A DNA stretch of 64,000 nt from contig CAKVIC010000003.1 of NCBI GenBank assembly GCA_934754655.1, positions 62,001-126,000 of the forward strand, read 5' to 3'. Under the pieces are notes generated by a model, which ran no database searches, was not told where the DNA came from, and saw only the letters and a list, made by a program, of their open reading frames with translations. This DNA comes from an uncultured Candidatus Melainabacteria bacterium. GTDB lineage: Bacteria; Cyanobacteriota; Vampirovibrionia; Gastranaerophilales; Gastranaerophilaceae. A program made the translations under genes and the position numbers. Positions within the stretch are counted from its first letter, which is position 1, and every line of letters starts with the position of its first letter. Below are positions 35,805-44,139 of this stretch, in pieces.

Positions 35805-36539
35805 CTATTTTGTTTCTACAGGCTTACGTTTACCACGTCTACCATTGTTGAATCTTTCGCCTGATTGTTCTTTTGATGATTTAGTTTTGATATTCATATC
35901 AGCTTTTTCGCCTGGCATTAAATTACCTTTGAATATCCAAACCTTAACACCAATTTTACCCATGATTGTATCTGCTTCAGTGAATCCGTAATCAACGTCA
36001 GCTCTTAATGTTTGTAGAGGAATTCTACCTTCTTTTGCCCATTCAGAACGAGCGATTTCTGCTCCGCCTAAACGACCAGATACCATAATTTTGATACCTT
36101 GAGCTCCAGCTCTCATTGTACGTTGCATTGCTTGTTTCATTGCACGTCTGAAAGCTACACGTTTTTCTAATTGTTGTGCTACTGATTCAGCAACCAATAA
36201 AGCATTTACATCAATTCTGGCAACTTCTACCACATTAATGATTACAGGTTTGCCTAAATATTTTGAAACTTCAGTTTTTAAATCTTCAATACCTTGACCG
36301 CCTCTACCAACAACAATACCGGGTTTAGCTGTTACAACAGTGATTGTTGTACTTTGAGACTTTCTATCTATCAAGATTTCTGCAACACCTGCCGCATAAA
36401 GTTTCTTTTTGATAAATTTTCTAATTTTAGCATCTTCTGCTACGAATTCAGCATAATCTTTAACCTTTGCATACCATGTGCTTGCCCAAGATCTAATTAT
36501 ACCTACTCTGAATCCGGTTGGATGTGTTTTTTGTCCCAT
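35805..36539 (-). CDS. rpsC: 30S ribosomal protein S3
   Basis: S3 forms part of the mRNA entry tunnel. The 244-residue protein has MGQKTHPTGFRVGIIRSWAS, the KH domain motif IVVGRGGQGIEDLKTEVSKY and the C-terminal GRLGGAEIARSEWAKEGRIP. The C-terminal tail is lysine- and arginine-rich. It follows rplV by 11 bp. Confidence 0.98.
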   Translation of the reverse strand: MGQKTHPTGFRVGIIRSWASTWYAKVKDYAEFVAEDAKIRKFIKKKLYAAGVAEILIDRKSQSTTITVVTAKPGIVVGRGGQGIEDLKTEVSKYLGKPVIINVVEVARIDVNALLVAESVAQQLEKRVAFRRAMKQAMQRTMRAGAQGIKIMVSGRLGGAEIARSEWAKEGRIPLQTLRADVDYGFTEADTIMGKIGVKVWIFKGNLMPGEKADMNIKTKSSKEQSGERFNNGRRGKRKPVETK

Positions 36540-36550
36540 TTTTCTATTTC

Positions 36551-36886
36551 CTATTTTACGTCACTAACTTTAACTGTGAGGTGAGATGTACGTTTGAGTC
36601 TCTTGTATATACGACCTTGAGCTCTTGGTTTACCTCTTTTATACGTTACGCTTTCATCTGCAAAAATTTCAGATACTTTTAAAGCATCAGATTTTACACT
36701 TGCTTTTTCAAACGCGTTTGCAGCAGCTGCTTTAATATTTTTTTCAACTACTCTTGCCGCGAAATAAGGCATGAAACGTAACATATCAAGAGCTTCGTTA
36801 ACAGCCTTACCTCTTACTTCGTTGATTACACGACGAAGTTTTCTTGCTGTCATTTTTATGTTTGTTTGTCTTGATTTAGCTTCCAT
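36551..36886 (-). CDS. rplV: 50S ribosomal protein L22
   Basis: L22 lines the peptide exit tunnel. The 111-residue product has KMTARKLRRVINEVRGKAVN and the tunnel-loop region ESVTYKRGKPRAQGRIYKR-like sequence ending LKRTSHLTVKVSDV. AAAGGAAAATAAAA precedes ATG 36886. Order is conserved (rpsS-rplV-rpsC). Confidence 0.97.
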   Translation of the reverse strand: MEAKSRQTNIKMTARKLRRVINEVRGKAVNEALDMLRFMPYFAARVVEKNIKAAAANAFEKASVKSDALKVSEIFADESVTYKRGKPRAQGRIYKRLKRTSHLTVKVSDVK

Positions 36887-36934
36887 TTTTATTTTCCTTT
36901 TTTTAATTAATTCTTAATCAAAAATCTGTACAGA

Positions 36935-37216
36935 TTATTTACGTTTTGCTGTTTTGTCAGAACCTGCGTGCCCTCTGTACATTCTTGTAGGCGCAAATTC
37001 ACCCAATTTGTGTCCAATCATTTGTTCTGTTACATATACCGGAACATGGGTTTTACCATTATGCACTGCAATGGTATGTCCAAGCATATCAGGAATAATC
37101 ATGGATGCTCTTGACCAAGTTTTAACAACTTTCTTTTCAGAATTTTCATTCATTTTGTTAATTCTCTTTTGAAGAGCTTCTTCTACGTATGGGCCTTTTT
37201 TTAATGAACGTGCCAT
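36935..37216 (-). CDS. rpsS: 30S ribosomal protein S19
   Basis: S19 lies in the 30S head with S13. The 93-residue product starts MARSLKKGPYVEEALQKRIN and contains TWSRASMIIPDMLGHTIAVH and LGEFAPTRMYRGHAGSDKTA, all conserved. AAAAGGAGAA precedes ATG 37216. Confidence 0.98.
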   Translation of the reverse strand: MARSLKKGPYVEEALQKRINKMNENSEKKVVKTWSRASMIIPDMLGHTIAVHNGKTHVPVYVTEQMIGHKLGEFAPTRMYRGHAGSDKTAKRK

Positions 37217-37300
37217 TAATTTCTCCTTTTATATATTTGTATTAATGTTTGTAAAAATATTTTTTGCTAGTTACTTGTATTATCTACAAATTTTCACATT

Positions 37301-38128
37301 TTATTTTTTACGACGTCTTACAATTAACTTATCAGACGCTTTACCTTGTTTTCTAGTCTTATAACCAAGTGCAGGTTTACCCCAAGGTGTCTTAGGATGT
37401 CCGCCTGGACCTGTTTTACCTTCACCACCACCGTGAGGGTGATCACAAGGGTTCATTGTAACACCACGAACTGTAGGTCTTACACCCATGTATCTTTTTC
37501 TACCAGCTTTACCGATTGATAAGTTTTTGAATTCGGCATTACCTAATGAACCAATTGTTGCCATACATTCTTTTCTTACCATTCTCATTTCGCCTGAAGG
37601 TAATTTCACTGTAACATAATTGCCTTCTTTTGCCATAACTTGCGCAAAGTTACCTGCTGAACGAACCATTTTTGCACCTCTACCTGGGATAAGTTCGATG
37701 TTATGAACAATTGTACCTAAAGGAATCAATTCTAAAGGTAAAGCATTACCAGTTTGAATTGAAGCTTCTGGACCAGAAACAATTACATCACCTACATTTA
37801 AACCTTCTGGTGTTAATATATATCTTTTTTCACCATCTGCATAGAAAACTAATGAGATTCTAACATTTCTGTTTGGATCATATTCAATAGTTTTAACTGT
37901 TGCAGGAACACCAAATTTTTCTCTTTTGAAGTCGATAATACGGTAAGCTTGTTTTACACCACCACCCTTATGACGGCATGTAATTCTTCCAGTGTTGTTT
38001 CTACCAGAAGTTTTTGCTATTTTCTTCAATAAAGATTTTTCAGGAGTTTGCGTAGTGATTTCTTGATAATCACTTTTTGTCATACCTCTTTGTCCCGGAG
38101 ATGTCGGATTAATTTTACGAATTGCCAT
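37301..38128 (-). CDS. rplB: 50S ribosomal protein L2
   Basis: L2 is needed for subunit association and peptidyl transferase assembly. The 275-residue length is standard. SGRNNTGRITCRHKGGGVKQ, YADGEKRYILTPEGLNVGD, and the C-terminal MNPCDHPHGGGEGKTGPGGH (with the conserved histidine near the active centre) are present. AGGAGAATAAAA precedes ATG 38128. A 137-bp gap with no gene separates it from rplW. Confidence 0.98.
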   Translation of the reverse strand: MAIRKINPTSPGQRGMTKSDYQEITTQTPEKSLLKKIAKTSGRNNTGRITCRHKGGGVKQAYRIIDFKREKFGVPATVKTIEYDPNRNVRISLVFYADGEKRYILTPEGLNVGDVIVSGPEASIQTGNALPLELIPLGTIVHNIELIPGRGAKMVRSAGNFAQVMAKEGNYVTVKLPSGEMRMVRKECMATIGSLGNAEFKNLSIGKAGRKRYMGVRPTVRGVTMNPCDHPHGGGEGKTGPGGHPKTPWGKPALGYKTRKQGKASDKLIVRRRKK

Positions 38129-38265
38129 TTTTATTCTCCTATTTCTATCTTTTTGGCTTGTTAACTTTATTCCGCCATAAATTTTTATTCACTTATATCG
38201 GCGGTTTCATTACGCTACTTCATCTTGCTTACTTATTGTAAATCAAAAATTGTAGCGATTCGCTA

Positions 38266-38574
38266 TTATATAGCTGTAAGTTCTTCGATTGGATCACCTT
38301 CAATAGTAACGATTGCTTTCTTTGAAGAATCAGTTCTACCAAATTTTAGACCCATTCTTTTTTCATGAGAAGGCATATAAACTGTTTGTACCTTCTTAAC
38401 TTTTCTACCAGGGAAAGCTAATTCTACAGCTTGAGCAATTTCAATCTTTGTAGCATCTTTGTTTACTTCAAAAGTATACTTTCCTTGAGCAGTTGCTATC
38501 ATTGATTTTTCTGTAATGATAGGCTTTTTAATTACATCATATAATTTTTCTATGTTTGTTCTGTTCTTACTCAT
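38266..38574 (-). CDS. rplW: 50S ribosomal protein L23
   Basis: L23 forms the docking site for trigger factor and SRP at the tunnel exit. The 102-residue product contains LYDVIKKPIITEKSMIATAQ and YTFEVNKDATKIEIAQAVEL. Its ATG shares one base with the rplD stop (TAATG at 38572-38576), so translation is coupled. Confidence 0.97.
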   Translation of the reverse strand: MSKNRTNIEKLYDVIKKPIITEKSMIATAQGKYTFEVNKDATKIEIAQAVELAFPGRKVKKVQTVYMPSHEKRMGLKFGRTDSSKKAIVTIEGDPIEELTAI

Positions 38575-39200
38575 TATTGCAACCTTTCTGTAACATCACT
38601 TACAGCCTTTTCAGTCATTACAACAAAATCAGCTTCTAACAAATCTTTTACATTTAAGTTTGATGGTAACAACAACTTAACGCTAGGAATATTACCAGCT
38701 GCTAAACTTAAATATTTATTTTCTTCAGCCATTGTATCAGCAATAACTAAAATTTTACCGCTTAAATTCAATGACTTAATAATACCAGCCATTAATTTTG
38801 TTTTTGGTTCTGTTATAGCAGAAAAATCTTTTACTACAACAATTTGTTCTTCTCTAGCAGAAAGAGCTGATTTCAAAGCTAACTTTCTTGCTTTTTGTGG
38901 CATATTGATTTCAAAACTTCTTGGTTTTGGTCCAAATATAACACCACCACCTGCAAACAATGGAGAACGAGTAGAACCTGCTCTAGCACGTCCAGTACCT
39001 TTTTGTTTCCAAGGTTTACGTCCGCCACCAGAAACTTCTGCTCTTGTTTTTGCTGATGCAGAACCTTGTCTTGCATTATTTAATTGTCTTCTTAAAGCTA
39101 AATGCATTACATGAAGATTTGGTTCAACACCAAAAACTTCTTTTGCTAATGAAATTTCGCCTAATGATTCACCATTTGTATTCATTAATTGTTTTGTCAT
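38574..39200 (-). CDS. rplD: 50S ribosomal protein L4
   Basis: L4 binds 23S rRNA at the tunnel constriction and in some bacteria also represses the S10 operon. The 208-residue product starts MTKQLMNTNGESLGEISLAK and has the extended-loop region GGRKPWKQKGTGRARAGSTR and LFAGGGVIFGPKPRSF. ATG 39200 is chosen from AAAGGAAAG eight bases upstream and family length; the frame stays open upstream but without homologous sequence. Confidence 0.97.
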   Translation of the reverse strand: MTKQLMNTNGESLGEISLAKEVFGVEPNLHVMHLALRRQLNNARQGSASAKTRAEVSGGGRKPWKQKGTGRARAGSTRSPLFAGGGVIFGPKPRSFEINMPQKARKLALKSALSAREEQIVVVKDFSAITEPKTKLMAGIIKSLNLSGKILVIADTMAEENKYLSLAAGNIPSVKLLLPSNLNVKDLLEADFVVMTEKAVSDVTERLQ

Positions 39201-39396
39201 TTTTTCTTTCCTTTTCGCTTTCCGATTACCCCTTTTCGATTTCTCGATTTTATTTGGCAATAGCGGATTGTGTATCTTCTGTTTGATTCCGCCCATGCAA
39301 TCAAAGATTGCTTTGTTCTTTTGCGGATTGTCTTGTTACGAATTATGCTTTATGCTTTGAGTTAGATGCTAACACCGTCACTCCAAGCAAAATTCG

Positions 39397-40032
39397 CTAG
39401 TTCCATTTTGTTCTAGTTGGAACGATTGTTACCAATCTTCCTTCACAACCCGGAACTGAACCTTTTACTAATACTAAACCGTTTTCTGAATCAACTTTAA
39501 CAAGTTTTAATTTAGTAATAGTGACTCTTTCGTTACCCATGTTACCAGCCATTCTTTTACCTTTGATAACACGGCTAGGAGTTGTACCTGCACCAATTGA
39601 ACCGGGAGCTCTGTGGTTTTTAGAACCGTGAGCCATAGGTCCACGTCCAAAGTTCCATCTTTTAACAGTACCTTGGAAACCTTTACCTATTGATGTACCA
39701 GTTACATCAACTTTTTCAACGTTAGCTAAAACTGACAAGTCGATTTCTTGACCAACTTTGTAATCAGCAGGATTTTCTACTCTGAATTCTTGAAGATGTC
39801 TGTAATTATTCAAACCATTCTTCTTAAAGTGTCCTAATTCAGCTTTTGTTAAATGTTTTTCTTTTGCTGGAATTGTACCAACTTGTATAGCATTATAACC
39901 GTCAGTTTCAACAGTTTTTACTTGAGTAACAACAGTTGAATCAACCTTGATAACGGTTACAGGAACTGCCAAACCTTCTGAATCAAAGATTTGAGTCATT
40001 CCAAGTTTCTTTCCTATTACACCTAATGTCAT
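39397..40032 (-). CDS. rplC: 50S ribosomal protein L3
   Basis: L3 is an early 50S assembly protein near the peptidyl transferase centre. The 211-residue product starts MTLGVIGKKLGMTQIFDSEG and contains GKGFQGTVKRWNFGRGPMAH and SKNHRAPGSIGAGTTPSRV. ATG 40032 has GGAAAGGA upstream. The gap to rpsJ (about 245 bp) is long for this operon, and the gap to rplD (about 195 bp) too; no gene or clear promoter is visible in either. Confidence 0.97.
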   Translation of the reverse strand: MTLGVIGKKLGMTQIFDSEGLAVPVTVIKVDSTVVTQVKTVETDGYNAIQVGTIPAKEKHLTKAELGHFKKNGLNNYRHLQEFRVENPADYKVGQEIDLSVLANVEKVDVTGTSIGKGFQGTVKRWNFGRGPMAHGSKNHRAPGSIGAGTTPSRVIKGKRMAGNMGNERVTITKLKLVKVDSENGLVLVKGSVPGCEGRLVTIVPTRTKWN

Positions 40033-40278
40033 AATTTTCCTTTCCGGCACAATTTGACAAATCACCTATTGAATGAAATATCAATTCTATGCCATACATC
40101 TTGCGAGCGCTACTACCTAACACTTTACCTAACTTGAGATTAAATCTCTAAGGGTTTTAACCTTCCGTCTTACCTGACGTCGTAGTTCACATTATATGCA
40201 TAATGCTTATTAAGTTTTCAATTTTGGCTTTGAGCTAAAAATTAGCTTCACTCCTCAATAAAAGGAGCAAGAAGTTAA

Positions 40279-40593
40279 TTATAATTTAACTTCAATATCT
40301 ACGCCTGCTGGTAAGTCTAATCTACTCAATTCTTCAGTAGTTTGTTGAGTAGGTTCGTAAATATCAATAATACGCTTATGAGTTCTAATCTCAAAATGTT
40401 CACGAGATTTTTTATCAACGTGAGGTGAGCGTAATACACAATAAATACGTCTTTTTGTAGGTAAAGGAATAGGACCGGCTACTTTTGCGTCTGTTCTTTT
40501 TGCTGTCTCAACGATCTTTTCAGCTGATACATCAACCAACTTGTGTTCGTAAGATCTCAAACAAACTCTAATTCTTTGTCTTGTACCTGTCAT
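40279..40593 (-). CDS. rpsJ: 30S ribosomal protein S10
   Basis: S10 is a head protein of the 30S subunit and in some bacteria also the NusE antitermination factor. The 104-residue product has RIRVCLRSYEHKLVDVSAEK, GPIPLPTKRRIYCVLRSPHV and the C-terminal RLDLPAGVDIEVKL. AAAGGAATTTTAAA precedes ATG 40593. It is the first gene of the cluster and is preceded by a near-consensus promoter. Confidence 0.98.
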   Translation of the reverse strand: MTGTRQRIRVCLRSYEHKLVDVSAEKIVETAKRTDAKVAGPIPLPTKRRIYCVLRSPHVDKKSREHFEIRTHKRIIDIYEPTQQTTEELSRLDLPAGVDIEVKL

Positions 40594-40694
40594 TTTAAAA
40601 TTCCTTTATTTTTTGTGTTTTACTTTTGAGTTTTTAAACAATAAGAAAACCTTTGTTTACTAACCCAGCTATTACTTTCGACTATAGCATTTGA

Positions 40695-40723
40695 ATCATA
40701 AAACAAACAAAATATAGTGTCAA
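40695..40723 (-). promoter_or_regulatory. S10 operon promoter
   Basis: Perfect TTGACA (40718-40723), 17-bp spacer and TATGAT (40695-40700) on the minus strand, about 100 bp upstream of rpsJ. This is the best promoter match in the window. Confidence 0.85.
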
Positions 40724-40775
40724 CAAGTGTTTTTTGCTTTTGCAAATAATTTACAAAAATTTACAAAAAAATGTT

Positions 40776-40804
40776 GCGCCCTGCGGAAAATTTCCGCAGG
40801 GCGC
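40776..40804 (-). terminator. GC-rich terminator of the LysM gene
   Basis: GCGCCCTGCGGAAA pairs with its complement and is followed on the minus strand by a run of seven T, 24 bp past the stop at 40828. Confidence 0.93.
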
Positions 40805-40827
40805 CTTAAAATTTTAACTATTTATAC

Positions 40828-42063
40828 CTATGAACTGTATTTTTCAGGTTTACGAATTTTAATTTCTTGTCCAGGTTCAATTATAACCGTATAGTTATCA
40901 CTTTCCCAATGAAGTTTGTTACCTTCATCAGCCATTACTTTATCTACCAATTCTCTAATTTGCTTAGCTGTTGGATTTCCGTTACCCCATTCTTTTAATT
41001 TTTGTTCACATAAATCCCAAACCGTATCGCCAGGTTTTACAGTTACAACATCGCCATCATTTTCTTCTTGAACAGGAGCTTCCACTGGCGCAACCGGAAT
41101 TTGCTCAACTATTTCAGGAGTTTCTTCAATTTGTGTAGTATTTTCAACAGGTTTTTCTGCCTTTACATCTTTCGCTTTATCAACTTTATCACCTGCTTTA
41201 TCAACTTTATCACTTGCTTTATTTACGACATAAGCTATTGCCGCACCGACAAGTGCTATTCCTGCAAGAATTGCACCAAATTTACCTTTTTTGCCTTTTA
41301 AAGACTTAAACCGTTTACCTTTTTTATCAATTTCTGACTTTGCCATCTTTTTAGCCTTTTCTCCAGATTTAACTTCTTTTAAAACTTCTTTTTTTTCTTT
41401 TACAGGATTATCCGTAGATTTGTCAGCAGTCTTTTCCACTGGATTTTCAGTAGCTGTTTTGTTCGATTTTTCAACAGGTTTTTCTTTTGTTTTTGATGCA
41501 TTTTCTGCTTTTTCTTTAGAAGAATTTTCTTTTGCATTTATATCATTAGCTTGCGTTTTTTTCTTCGGAACCTTTTTGCTTTGTTTTTGTTTTTGTTTTT
41601 GAACTTCAAACTTTTGGTATTTGTCAAAATTTATCTGTTCAGGAATACTTCCTTTAAAACTTTCAGAATACATTCCTTTTAATTCTTCTACACCTTTATT
41701 ATATGCCATTTTTTTCTTAGTTAACGCTTTTTTTTGTTTTTTATTAAGATTATTATTTTTTTCTAATTCTTCAATATCAGCTTTTAAGCCATTAAGCTCA
41801 TGAGCTTTTACTCGATAATCTACTATATTTGGTGTATTTGATGTTTGCGCAGGTGATGGAGCAGTTTTCGCAGGTGATGAAGTAGATTCAGTAAAAACAC
41901 TTTCACTTTCAACTGCTGGAATTTCATTAGTTATAGAAGTTGTAAATACGTTGTCAACAGATGGATAACTATAATTAACTGATGAATTAGGCAAATCATT
42001 AGTCGACAAACTTATATTGTGTGATTTCCAAAAATTTAACAAATTATTAACCGCTTCTGCCAT
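40828..42063 (-). CDS. Single-pass membrane protein with C-terminal LysM domain
   Basis: The 411-residue protein has no signal peptide. Residues 1-120 are polar with Ser/Pro-rich linker; about 110-250 is a lysine-rich helical region (KAHELNGLKADIEELEKNNN); a membrane segment follows (GAILAGIALVGAAIAYVV, about 265-285). Beyond it lie short KVDKAGDKVDKAKD repeats, a Pro/Glu linker and a C-terminal LysM-like domain (VVTVKPGDTVWDLCEQKL, ending IIEPGQEIKIRK). LysM domains bind peptidoglycan. The topology suggests a cytoplasmic N-terminus and periplasmic C-terminus linking a cytosolic part to the wall. ATG 42063 follows AAAGGAGAG. Confidence 0.78.
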   Translation of the reverse strand: MAEAVNNLLNFWKSHNISLSTNDLPNSSVNYSYPSVDNVFTTSITNEIPAVESESVFTESTSSPAKTAPSPAQTSNTPNIVDYRVKAHELNGLKADIEELEKNNNLNKKQKKALTKKKMAYNKGVEELKGMYSESFKGSIPEQINFDKYQKFEVQKQKQKQSKKVPKKKTQANDINAKENSSKEKAENASKTKEKPVEKSNKTATENPVEKTADKSTDNPVKEKKEVLKEVKSGEKAKKMAKSEIDKKGKRFKSLKGKKGKFGAILAGIALVGAAIAYVVNKASDKVDKAGDKVDKAKDVKAEKPVENTTQIEETPEIVEQIPVAPVEAPVQEENDGDVVTVKPGDTVWDLCEQKLKEWGNGNPTAKQIRELVDKVMADEGNKLHWESDNYTVIIEPGQEIKIRKPEKYSS

Positions 42064-42144
42064 CTCTCGCTCTCCTTTATTTAGTGTTACATGTATATAA
42101 AGTTGATGAGAAATTGAAAATTGCGCGCACAATTTGGTACACAT

Positions 42145-42165
42145 CATATCATATCATATCATATC
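42145..42165. repeat. Pentanucleotide microsatellite (CATAT)4
   Basis: Four perfect CATAT units plus a C, located at about the predicted transcription start of the LysM gene. Confidence 0.9.
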
Positions 42166-42169
42166 GAGC

Positions 42170-42199
42170 ATTATAATTGAGTTTCAGCACTTTTGTAAA
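42170..42199 (-). promoter_or_regulatory. Promoter of the LysM gene
   Basis: TTTACA (42194-42199), 18-bp spacer and perfect TATAAT (42170-42175) on the minus strand, giving a leader of about 100 bases. Confidence 0.65.
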
Positions 42200-42260
42200 A
42201 TTTTGTAAACCTCGTTACAATTTGTTACATTTGCATTTTCTGAAATTTTTTAGATTTTTT

Positions 42261-42411
42261 TTGTCATGAGTCACTCGTTTCTGCATCTCACTGGCGTTGA
42301 ACCTTGCGTTAATCAGGTTTCTTACTTATATTAACCCCAGTTCACTTGTCAGATCCTGAAATAAATTCAGGATGACAGGAAAAATAAACTGTGGATTTGC
42401 GGTAAAACAAT
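42261..42411. repeat. Direct repeat copy 1 (151 bp)
   Basis: Starts TTGTCATGAGTCACT and contains a palindrome ATCCTGAA-ATAAA-TTCAGGAT at 42353-42373. Copy 2 follows immediately with a few mismatches. Confidence 0.92.
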
Positions 42412-42553
42412 TTGTCATGAGTCACTTGTTTCAGCATCTTGTCGGTGTTGAACCTTGCGTTAATCAGGTTTCTTACTTATATTAACCCCAGTTCACTGGT
42501 CAGATCCTGAAATAAATTCAGGATGACAGGAAAAATAAACTGTGGATTTGCGG
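42412..42553. repeat. Direct repeat copy 2 (142 bp)
   Basis: Near-identical to copy 1, with the same palindrome at 42504-42524. Shared sequence stops at GTGGATTTGCGG. The field 42200-42649 holds no gene. Confidence 0.92.
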
Positions 42554-42644
42554 ACGGGATGAGAGAAATAAATTCAGGATGACGGGAAAATAACTGTAAG
42601 TTTGTGGACAGAATGAGTGAAATAAATTCAGAATGACAGAAAAA
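42554..42644. repeat. Two degenerate copies of the repeat's palindrome half
   Basis: Two shorter units, each with GAAATAAATTCAG-ATGAC and a spacing of about 50 bp, look like decayed versions of the second half of the larger repeat. Confidence 0.75.
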
Positions 42645-42649
42645 GTCAA

Positions 42650-42673
42650 AGCTCGCACCTTGCGGTGCGAGCT
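42650..42673 (-). terminator. Terminator of the prepilin-like gene
   Basis: AGCTCGCACC / GGTGCGAGCT stem with a four-base loop, about 20 bp past the stop at 42694, followed by a T-rich stretch on the minus strand. Confidence 0.88.
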
Positions 42674-42693
42674 TCTTTGTTTTATGCCGGATA

Positions 42694-43983
42694 TTAATAC
42701 TTATATTTTACCTTAAACTTATTTTCAAAAATAGCGCCGGTACAATATGGATTTCCACCTTCTGATCCATTTGCACATTCTTTACTCCATGTTAAATCAT
42801 CATTTTGAGTACCGTCCCAGTTATATACACCAACCGGACGCAATGAACCGTCGTTATACATTACAAAAGCGAAAATATCTTTTGCAATTTCATTTTTACC
42901 ATTTTTGATACCATTTATATCAATTGCAACAATACCAATTCTTTGTTTACGTGGTGCAAGTTTTGATGGTGCATTAATATAATCTTTTTTGATTTCATAA
43001 GCAATACTAATACCATTATTTAAAGTAATTGATTTATCTTTTGCAAATAAACCTGCCCAATCTGTTGGAAGTGTTATTGCAGAGTCAAGTTTTTCTTCTG
43101 CCGGTAATGTTGGTCTTTGTGATTGTTCACCATTATCATCAGCTGTTGGGGGATTATTATCACCACCTCCTGTACCACCACCGGTAGACGGTTTGTCATT
43201 AACACCACAATTATTATCTTTATATGCTTGAGAAGAAGGATTTAAACCTTTACAAGGATCATAATTCGTACATATACCATTTCTATCAAAACATCCCGGC
43301 AAACATCTTGCATCACAATCATTTGATGGTGGCTCTGTTTTACACTTTATCTCCCAAACTGCTGCGTATCCAGAAATGCTATTTTTCCCACGTTCTAATT
43401 CATAACAAGATTTACACATAACATGATTAGTATAGCCAGTAGTATTACATAAAAGAGTTTCACAACTTTTTGTATATGTTACTTTTTTACAATTATCAAT
43501 TTTTGTTTGTTTATTTTCGTCATAAGGAGGGTTTAGCCAATTACCATTAGGTCTCGTACCTCCTGTTGTAGTACCACCTTCTTTATCAGTCATAGGAAGC
43601 AACTGTTTATTATCTATATTTGGGGGCATTGTAACATCAGAATCAAGCCATGAAGAGCCAGATTTTGCAGCGTTTGCGGCTGGCACGAATCTGACATTAT
43701 TAGCTGTTATATTTGATTTTAAATAATTATTAAGATCTGTAGAGTATTTTTCATAATCAAACGCATTGTTTTTATAATATTTTGCAAGCATTGTATTTGA
43801 ACTATTAGTTTGAAGAATTGCAGCATTTGCTTGTTCAAATATCGCAACGGTTTTTGCTAATTTTGGACCTACTTGAGCTTTCGCTGTTGAATGAATTACG
43901 ATAGGCGTAGTAATTGCTACAACAACACCTATTATACCAAGTGCAATAATAGTTTCAGCTAGCGTGAATCCTTTTTTTAACAT
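42694..43983 (-). CDS. Prepilin-like protein with cysteine-rich insert
   Basis: The 429-residue protein begins MLKKGFTLAETIIALGIIGV, a type IV prepilin/pseudopilin leader with cleavage after G5 and E at +5, followed by the hydrophobic N-terminal helix. About residues 165-265 hold many cysteines (KSCETLLCNTTGYTNHVMCK, later DCDARCLPGCFDRNGIC), then a Gly/Asn/Pro linker and a C-terminal domain with FAFVMYNDGSLRPVGVYNWD. It would be processed by a prepilin peptidase and assembled by a type IV pilus or type II secretion-like machine, or act as a minor pilin. No pilus genes are adjacent. Confidence 0.85.
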   Translation of the reverse strand: MLKKGFTLAETIIALGIIGVVVAITTPIVIHSTAKAQVGPKLAKTVAIFEQANAAILQTNSSNTMLAKYYKNNAFDYEKYSTDLNNYLKSNITANNVRFVPAANAAKSGSSWLDSDVTMPPNIDNKQLLPMTDKEGGTTTGGTRPNGNWLNPPYDENKQTKIDNCKKVTYTKSCETLLCNTTGYTNHVMCKSCYELERGKNSISGYAAVWEIKCKTEPPSNDCDARCLPGCFDRNGICTNYDPCKGLNPSSQAYKDNNCGVNDKPSTGGGTGGGDNNPPTADDNGEQSQRPTLPAEEKLDSAITLPTDWAGLFAKDKSITLNNGISIAYEIKKDYINAPSKLAPRKQRIGIVAIDINGIKNGKNEIAKDIFAFVMYNDGSLRPVGVYNWDGTQNDDLTWSKECANGSEGGNPYCTGAIFENKFKVKYKY

Positions 43984-44097
43984 ATAAATCTCCCATCTGC
44001 TCTTAATACAATTATATATTCATTTTAGCATATTGGGCTAGGGTTGTAAAGGGGACAAAGAGAATCGAATCAGACTGGCGCAAACTCCTTAATTTAT

Positions 44098-44106
44098 GTT
44101 ATAATA
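44098..44106 (+). promoter_or_regulatory. Extended -10 promoter of the motor pair
   Basis: TGTTATAAT (TG-N-TATAAT) with no good -35, about 35 bp before the start of the MotA/ZorA-like gene. Confidence 0.55.
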
Positions 44107-44139
44107 CTTAAGTCCAAAAAATTAATAGGAAGTTTCGAG

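Noticed and set aside
42261..42644. CRISPR array or insertion sequence
   Set aside because: Repeats are long and adjacent, without unique spacers; there is no transposase frame or terminal inverted repeat pair.
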